A model generated the notes under the pieces. That model worked only from the letters and a program-made list of their open reading frames with translations, made no database searches and was not told where the DNA came from. Made by a program: the position numbers and the translations under genes. This document shows positions 8,747 to 13,005 of a DNA stretch of 13,005 bases, in pieces (positions within the stretch are counted from its first letter, which is position 1; every line of letters begins with the position of its first letter). This DNA comes from Suillus spraguei (taxonomy: Eukaryota; Basidiomycota; Agaricomycetes; Boletales; Suillaceae): positions 1 through 13,005 of the forward strand of contig JABCPU010001188.1 in assembly GCA_016800925.1 (NCBI GenBank). Direction: 5' to 3'.

Positions 8747-9007
8747 TCATCAAGTGATTCATCCCCTGACAAAGATACATTAATCCTAGGCTGAGGACAT
8801 GCCGGGCAAAATAATGCAAGATCTCCTGCATTCGGGATGTCAGAATGATGGCCATAGCCATGCCATTTCATGGTCTTCAACTGCCTCCACTGTCGAGCGA
8901 CTCTCATAAGCTCTCTGTATCGATCCTTGCCATGGCCTGTGTCAACATAATGTCCTTTAGATGAAGCACAAATAGCATTACTGGAACAAGGTGTGGAAAC
9001 ATGCTCG

Positions 9008-9481
9008 TGTTACGAACTAGGGTGGCGTCACCAGCGACAGTGAAAAGACACAGACGGTCTGCTGGGAAGTTCTTACAATGTCCAGAAGAGGACAAGGTGA
9101 AAGTACAAGGAACGTGTTCCGAGTACGATCAAGGGTCTGGCCTCAAGGATAAGTCCGAGAGGTTCTGCAAGAATAGAGACTAAGGCTAAGGAGTGCTTAG
9201 ACTTAGAGACGATTCAAGACGACTTAGGTTGGAGGCCTAAGTGAAGGATGCTCCAGGTAAAACCTAGTAAGATTAAAGTAAGGAATCTACTACAAGTACA
9301 CTGTGCTTAAATAGGTACATATGTGCGCACAGACCATGTAACCGTGAGAATATAACTGCGTATCCTAATAAGGAAGGCATGTGTTGTACAGATGCATTGA
9401 GCATATGAAGCAAGTCATGTGATGTGATATACAAGTAAGAAGATAAAGGGAAAATGAATAGGGGCACGTACAACTGTAACA
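9008..9481 (-). mobile_element. 3' LTR (474 bp) of the nested gypsy element
   Basis: The sequence runs from TGTTACGAACTAGG to CAACTGTAACA with TG...CA ends. Its right side abuts a purine-rich tract (minus strand) and then the element's internal region, so it is the downstream LTR of a minus-strand element. Its left side abuts KDZ coding sequence. It is homologous throughout to the solo LTR at 7377-7852. Confidence 0.92.
9305..9313 (-). promoter_or_regulatory. TATA-like core of the 3' LTR
   Basis: TATTTAAGC sits at the equivalent position to the site in the solo LTR. In a 3' LTR it would face out of the element towards the KDZ coding strand. Confidence 0.4.
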
Positions 9482-9495
9482 TTACCCCCTTATTA
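9482..9495 (-). promoter_or_regulatory. Polypurine tract, plus-strand primer for reverse transcription
   Basis: On the minus strand AATAAGGGGGTAA lies immediately upstream of the LTR start TGTTACAG. This is the expected place and composition for the RNase H-resistant primer of plus-strand DNA synthesis. Confidence 0.7.
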
Positions 9496-9514
9496 CATTG
9501 AAAGTCACCGACTT

Positions 9515-11068
9515 TCAAACATCTCTGTTGTCGTCGTAGACGGGATCATAGTCGTCATAGTTAGCGACGTCTTCATCAGCGGCACTTCCTCCTAGCATAT
9601 AAGCCACTTCCTCCTCTGCTACAGTCCTCGCCCGTCGACCTTCCTTTCGTCGTCGACGGTTAATAAGATACTGTTCCCACCTACACAGTGCGTCATAAAA
9701 TCCATCGTCCTTCCATGTAAGCATAAACGGAGGTTCCCCACGACGCTGAGGGCAGTAAATGGACAGATGGGTAGGAGCGTGTTGCAGACAGATTTGGCAT
9801 TGATAGTCGAGACAATTCTTTTGTCGATGTCCAACGATGCCGCAGATTCGACATTTCATATTTTCGTCAGTGTTAGAAGTGGACATGCGTAATGGTGATG
9901 GTGAGATAACAGGTTTAGAGCTGGTGGATTGAGCACGCTTCTTCCCTTTCTGTTGTGTCATGCGTTTTAAAGCGAAGGCGTTGTCACGTCGAAGCTGCGC
10001 CTGTTGCTTGCTAGTTAGAGTGTATGCAGACGTGGGAAGGTCAGGTGTAGTCCCCCTTTCAGCAATCGTAAGAAGTTCATTGGAGGAGGAAGGGGAGGTG
10101 ATGCCGAAGTCTTTTACTAAGACCGGCGAGACAGGATCCATTGGACCAAATGACGACGGGATAGACATGGGAGGGTGTATGTGAAGGTCGCGAAGTCGAG
10201 GACCGAGCACTACCAGCTCAGTGACAGGGATTCCTAATAGTTTTGCGGCCTTACACTGTTCTTCTGTGCAAGGTTCATATAGCCATGCGGGATGGTCATG
10301 GGAGACTGTGATGGGGGGCTGTGAAGTCGGTTGTTCGATGGGGGGTGGGGTTCGGGGAGAAGCGAGGTCGGTTTGCATTTGTTGTAGATCAGTGATGGCT
10401 TCTTCGACTAAGTTTCTGGCTGCTCTGGTTTCAGCGACTGATTGCTGGATGGTTTCGACGACCGTGTTGGTGAGCTGCCCGATCTCTTGGACAGCAGTGC
10501 ATAAGCCAGCAAGGGCGTTAATACTAGAATACATGCGCGAAGAAGAGGGTGCTGGAATAGGAAGTGGTGTATCTTCCTGCGGAGAGGGAGGTCGAGCAAC
10601 ACCTGCTCGACGTTCAGCCACGATGTGAATAGCTTCTTCAACATCGCTTTTAAAAGAACCGGGAAGCAACAACATAGCATAAGAATGAATGCATTTTTGA
10701 AGATGTAAGAAGCGTTGACGATAAGTAACGTCTGTGGTTTCATTGGCTGTGGCTTCGATAAGGGCGGCGGTACGGATGATGTTGACGAGGAGAAGGGCCG
10801 GGAAGGCACCTTTTTCTGTGAGGATTCTTTCAATTTCAATGGCGTGTCCTTCACATAGCAGGGCGGCTTCAATGTAGGAGGTGTTGTCGATTTCAGTGGC
10901 AAGGGTTCCATATCGTTCGGCCTCAGAGTCGGAGTCATCGTTGGCAACAGTGACGGGGGTGATGTATGCAGTGGGGAAAGACATTTGAAATGGTGTTAGT
11001 TGATCAAGTGCTAGTGCAGGTTGATTGACTGAAGGACAATCAGAGGGCGTGTTGCTTTTTATAAGCAT
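9515..11068 (-). CDS. Extra retrotransposon ORF with two zinc knuckles, between pol and 3' LTR
   Basis: This is a 517-residue intact frame of unknown function. It has an acidic, Pro/Ser-rich N-terminus; a mostly helical, hydrophobic-periodic region at about 60-155; a likely coiled coil at 185-235; and a Pro-rich linker. Two tandem zinc knuckles follow: C406-x2-C409-x4-H414-x4-C419 (canonical CCHC) and C424-x2-C427-x6-H434-x4-C439. After these come an Arg-rich cluster at 471-481 and an acidic Asp/Tyr tail. Zinc knuckles of this kind bind nucleic acid in Gag proteins, but gag belongs before pol, whereas this ORF follows the chromodomain and ends 34 bases before the LTR. The first ATG overlaps the pol end by 29 nt and has a poor context. 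The ATG at residue 29 (10982-10984, TCAAATGT) has A at -3 and may be the real start. An accessory nucleic-acid-binding protein is my inference; no envelope-like signal peptide or membrane anchor is visible. Confidence 0.8.
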   Translation of the reverse strand: MLIKSNTPSDCPSVNQPALALDQLTPFQMSFPTAYITPVTVANDDSDSEAERYGTLATEIDNTSYIEAALLCEGHAIEIERILTEKGAFPALLLVNIIRTAALIEATANETTDVTYRQRFLHLQKCIHSYAMLLLPGSFKSDVEEAIHIVAERRAGVARPPSPQEDTPLPIPAPSSSRMYSSINALAGLCTAVQEIGQLTNTVVETIQQSVAETRAARNLVEEAITDLQQMQTDLASPRTPPPIEQPTSQPPITVSHDHPAWLYEPCTEEQCKAAKLLGIPVTELVVLGPRLRDLHIHPPMSIPSSFGPMDPVSPVLVKDFGITSPSSSNELLTIAERGTTPDLPTSAYTLTSKQQAQLRRDNAFALKRMTQQKGKKRAQSTSSKPVISPSPLRMSTSNTDENMKCRICGIVGHRQKNCLDYQCQICLQHAPTHLSIYCPQRRGEPPFMLTWKDDGFYDALCRWEQYLINRRRRKEGRRARTVAEEEVAYMLGGSAADEDVANYDDYDPVYDDNRDV

Positions 11069-11989
11069 TCAAGATTCGAGCGGAGTTCTTCAAATTCTTT
11101 TCTGGGAGCCATTCGTTATCTCCCGATGAATATCCTTTCCAGGAAACGAGATAGTGTCGGTGATTGCCGGTTCCTTTGTGAGAAAGTATTGCTTCTATTT
11201 CGTATTCTTCTTCTTCTTCGATGATGTCAGGTGGTGGTTTGGGGAAGTTCGGGCCGTGTACGTCTGTTTCGCTATAGGACGATAAGACAGAAGCGTGGAA
11301 TGTAGGATGAATTTTCCACTGCGGAGGGAGTTTGAGTGTGAATGTGATAGGCGATAAGACATCGATGATCGGGAACAGTCCGTATCGTTTTGGCGCAAGT
11401 TTCCTTGATGGGAGTTTGAGTCTAAGATTAGCGGCGGATAGCCAAACCTTATCTCCGATCTTCCATGGGATGTACTTATCTCCTCGAGATCGTTCGGCCA
11501 TTGTTTGCATTGCAATATTATGGCAGGTGATTGCTTCTTCTCTTATTTTCTGCAGGGATCATACTCGATCTTCTGCTGCAGGGACAGATGAATCAGGGAT
11601 AAGATGAGGAATAGCGCGTGGCTCGTATCCCATCATCAAATAGAAGGGTGATGCATTCCTTGCATCGTGTTTTTCGGTGGTTGTGGACGAATTCGGCAAT
11701 TGGTAGGTGTTCTACCCAATCTTCGGGATTGTTGCGACAATAGATATGTAGATACATTTCTAGTTCTTGATATAGCCTTTCAGTCTGACCATCAGTCTGT
11801 GGGTGATAAGCCGTGGATGGAGCGATGACATAGTCGAGAAGTCGGGCAAGCTCCTTAGAGAAGCGAGATAGGAATTGCAGGCCTCGATCTGAGATGACTT
11901 TATCATGGAGTCCAAATCGTCGATAGACGTGTTTCAAGAATAGTTTAGCAACGCCTTCGGAAGTGATGGTTTTCAAACAAGGAATAATA

Positions 11990-12000
11990 ATTACCCCCTT
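11990..12000 (-). promoter_or_regulatory. Possible central polypurine tract in integrase
   Basis: The minus strand reads AAGGGGGTAAT, identical over 11 bases to the 3' polypurine tract plus first LTR base (9481-9491). Central copies of the tract inside integrase are known in Ty1 and lentiviruses. The same bases encode the conserved KGVI residues, so chance is a real alternative. Confidence 0.25.
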
Positions 12001-12490
12001 TTGTAAGGCCATGGTCTACCACGACCATGATACTGTCAAAGCCTCCAGAGACAGGGAGGTCAGTGATAAGATCGACAGAGACCTGAGAGAAGGGCCGAGT
12101 CGCAGAGGAGGGGATCGGGGCAAGTGGAGGTCGAACAGGGTGAGTGTCATATACCATACTTCTAATCTCAGATCCGATCATATCCGTCCAGATCTGATCG
12201 TTTCCATATCCGTCCGTTCCACAGATCCTGTCCGGACCACCCATCCGAATGTACTCACTTCTCGCACATTAACTCCCTGGTGAACATCTGCGTCTATCTC
12301 CTTTCGTCATTTCTCCTACTACCGTACTCCGGCTGTTCATATTTCCGTCCTGTGTTACTGATCCGTTTCCTGTGTTCATTTCCGATTCATGCTTACTGAT
12401 CCGCTGTGCAATAACTAATAGACTTCCGTTACACTTCGTACATAGCCCTCGGTCCCGGACTTGCTGATTATCCGTCTTAGATACTTACTG

Positions 12491-12498
12491 TATATAAA
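12491..12498 (+). promoter_or_regulatory. TATA box of the 768-bp LTR
   Basis: TATATAAA occurs once, near the middle of the LTR on the plus strand, a plausible U3 promoter position. Confidence 0.45.
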
Positions 12499-12822
12499 CC
12501 ACTTGTAGATCTTCGTAGAACCTTAGTTCGAATATCATCTTAGATTCTGCTCATTCTGCCTCCTCCGGACTTAAGTCACTCTCCGCTTTAAGTCACCTTC
12601 CGAGACTTAGGATTGACTCCTATAGTCCATACCTCCGACTCTATCTTCGGATAGTCCATCTCCGTTAGTTTCTAGTTGGGAACTCGTTCCGAAACTAGCC
12701 TTAATCTCTTTCCTCTCCTTACGTTCCGAATTACCTTCGGACGTATTACATCCGACACCTTCGGACACCCGGATCCGTCACGCAACCCCTTCCGGGTCTT
12801 CGGACGAATAACTCCTCCCTGA

Positions 12823-12828
12823 AATAAA
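12823..12828 (+). terminator. Possible polyadenylation signal of the 768-bp LTR
   Basis: AATAAA occurs downstream of the TATA box on the same strand. The order fits an LTR, but the motif is short. Confidence 0.3.
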
Positions 12829-13005
12829 GGGCATTACTCGAGAAAGGGGCACAGTGTACGAACTGAGGCCAAAGCCCTTCGGATCTCTCTACCCTTGAGT
12901 ATAGTCTTAACAGTGAGTATCGGCTCTCATTTGCTGACAAAGGGCGCATCCTTCAATGTATTTCCGGATATATGAGGCCATAGCGGGCCACCATGCTTCC
13001 CGTTT

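Larger units (their letters stand above)
2691..9007. mobile_element. Probable KDZ-type DNA transposon with TET/JBP cargo; ends not found
   Basis: A TET/JBP-like gene on the plus strand and a KDZ transposase on the minus strand converge across a satellite. Fungal TET/JBP genes have been reported to travel with KDZ (Kyakuja-Dileera-Zisupton) transposons, so I infer one composite element. I could not identify terminal inverted repeats. The KDZ 5' end lies beyond the nested gypsy element and outside this window. The two genes could instead belong to separate insertions. Confidence 0.5.
5881..9007 (-). pseudogene. KDZ-family DNA transposase, 3' part, broken by insertions
   Basis: This is the transposase of a KDZ (Kyakuja-Dileera-Zisupton) element, an RNase H-fold cut-and-paste enzyme. 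Reading leftward: KDRYRELMRVARQWRQLK and LALFCPACPQP (about 8925-8780), intron, VMDRNFKAEHL (candidate first Asp, 8665-8667), ACARHGCFVPHSMVDFQKGE, intron, YDINCQY (candidate second Asp, 8252-8254), DGEIMETLWAHLN (candidate Glu, 8060-8062), solo LTR, KTQWLASEMVAQSKRIRDP, intron, a coiled middle region, ISTAIGDPNARG and SLAWFWSVEV, intron, FYRVHWLRAKALR, then SLVQSEMDWTC and PGHACYAGRQ before the stop at 5881-5883. With the LTR and one copy of its target duplication removed, the frame is open. The exceptions are a TGA at 6277-6279 where an Arg is expected and the missing N-terminus, cut off by the gypsy LTR at 9008. The first motif reads DRNF where relatives have DGNF. Family assignment is strong; activity is not expected. 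Confidence 0.88.
12145..12912 (+). mobile_element. Solo LTR (768 bp) of a second family, nested in integrase
   Basis: The sequence runs from TGTCATATACC to GTCTTAACA with TG...CA ends, flanked by perfect 5-bp duplications GTGAG at 12140-12144 and 12913-12917. Removing it with one duplication joins integrase QQMRADTH to PVRPPLAP in frame, which is the expected family sequence. It has no similarity I can see to the 474-476 bp LTRs, so it is a different family. A TATATAAA at 12491 and AATAAA at 12823 suggest plus orientation. It is rich in CpG and in a repeated TTCGGA motif. I see no coding sequence in it. Confidence 0.92.
12140..12917. repeat. Target site duplication pair GTGAG around the 768-bp LTR
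   Basis: GTGAG occurs at 12140-12144 and 12913-12917, directly outside the LTR ends. Confidence 0.92.
9008..13005 (-). mobile_element. Chromodomain Ty3/gypsy retrotransposon, 3' half, nested in the KDZ gene
   Basis: Reading leftward from the window edge: integrase zinc-binding region, a nested solo LTR, integrase core, chromodomain, an extra zinc-knuckle ORF, polypurine tract and 3' LTR. The 5' LTR, gag, protease and reverse transcriptase must lie to the right of the window. The KDZ gene is cut at 9007, so a duplication reading GCTCG (9003-9007) should reappear beyond the missing 5' LTR. The internal region is rich in CpG, unlike the old gypsy relics at the left end, suggesting a younger insertion. 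Confidence 0.88.
11040..13005 (-). pseudogene. Gypsy pol 3' part: integrase with chromodomain, interrupted
   Basis: The integrase inserts element cDNA, and its chromodomain typically guides insertion to histone-marked chromatin. Reading leftward: a zinc-binding remnant ending YIEGCALCQQM (about 12930), a 768-bp nested [32 protein letters not shown] (first Asp), VISDRGLQF (second Asp), GQTERLYQELEMYL (catalytic Glu), a GPY/F-like segment KRYGLFPIIDVL, and a chromodomain (about 11060-11205) with YEIEAIL, YLVSWKGY and NEWLPEKNL, followed by the stop at 11040-11042. Four lesions are visible: the nested LTR; one extra base in the G-run at 11992-11996; one extra base in the A-run (plus-strand T-run 11670-11674); and a TGA at 11559-11561. 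The frames agree before and after each. The homopolymer lesions could be assembly errors; the LTR and TGA are firmer. Reverse transcriptase lies off the right edge. Confidence 0.88.

Noticed and set aside
7377..9481. Two same-orientation LTRs flanking a KDZ segment, as if a non-autonomous LTR element had captured a gene fragment.
   Set aside because: The left LTR has its own perfect TGCAG duplication on both sides, and the right LTR abuts a polypurine tract and retroviral genes. The outer flanks do not match each other.
10408..10947. A 179-codon minus-strand frame inside the zinc-knuckle ORF.
   Set aside because: It is a shadow of the 517-codon frame and shows no motif of its own.
12746..12949. 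A minus-strand 67-codon frame near the right edge.
   Set aside because: It runs across the end of a noncoding solo LTR into integrase and matches nothing.

Overview
The window looks like transposon-dense chromosomal DNA of a basidiomycete fungus, most likely an Agaricomycete. The evidence is a KDZ-family DNA transposase, a TET/JBP-type 2-oxoglutarate dioxygenase of the kind expanded in basidiomycetes, several Ty3/gypsy retroelements (one with a chromodomain), and many 51-57 nt introns. No ordinary housekeeping gene, tRNA or rRNA is visible. Family assignments come from motifs recognised by eye; no search was run.

Layout. (1) 1-1.5 kb: old, decayed gypsy pieces. A gag/protease fragment lies on the minus strand (about 41-690) and an integrase fragment on the plus strand (about 733-1492), head to head, with the reverse transcriptase missing. 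(2) 1.6-2.54 kb: a 31-36 bp minisatellite, then three tandem copies of a longer unit. (3) 2.69-4.01 kb: a TET/JBP-like dioxygenase gene on the plus strand, readable through two inferred introns but with one frameshift. (4) 4.1-5.48 kb: a satellite array with 75-90 bp units that alternate between two types. (5) 5.5-5.88 kb: a possible small gene. (6) 5.88-9.0 kb: the 3' part of a KDZ transposase gene on the minus strand, readable through four inferred introns. A 476-bp solo LTR with a perfect 5-bp target duplication splits it. (7) 9.0 kb to the right edge: the 3' half of a chromodomain gypsy element inserted in the KDZ gene, in minus orientation. Its order is integrase, chromodomain, an extra 517-aa zinc-knuckle ORF, polypurine tract, 3' LTR. 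A different 768-bp solo LTR with its own 5-bp duplication is nested in the integrase.

How they fit together. The TET-like gene and the KDZ transposase face each other tail to tail across the satellite. This matches the known association of fungal TET/JBP genes with KDZ transposons, so regions 3-6 may be one composite transposon carrying a DNA-modification enzyme. Two LTR families then landed on or around it. Several inactivating changes in these elements are CpG-to-TpG or CpA transitions, consistent with decay of methylated CpG sites. The extra zinc-knuckle ORF between pol and the 3' LTR is the least conventional gene in the window.
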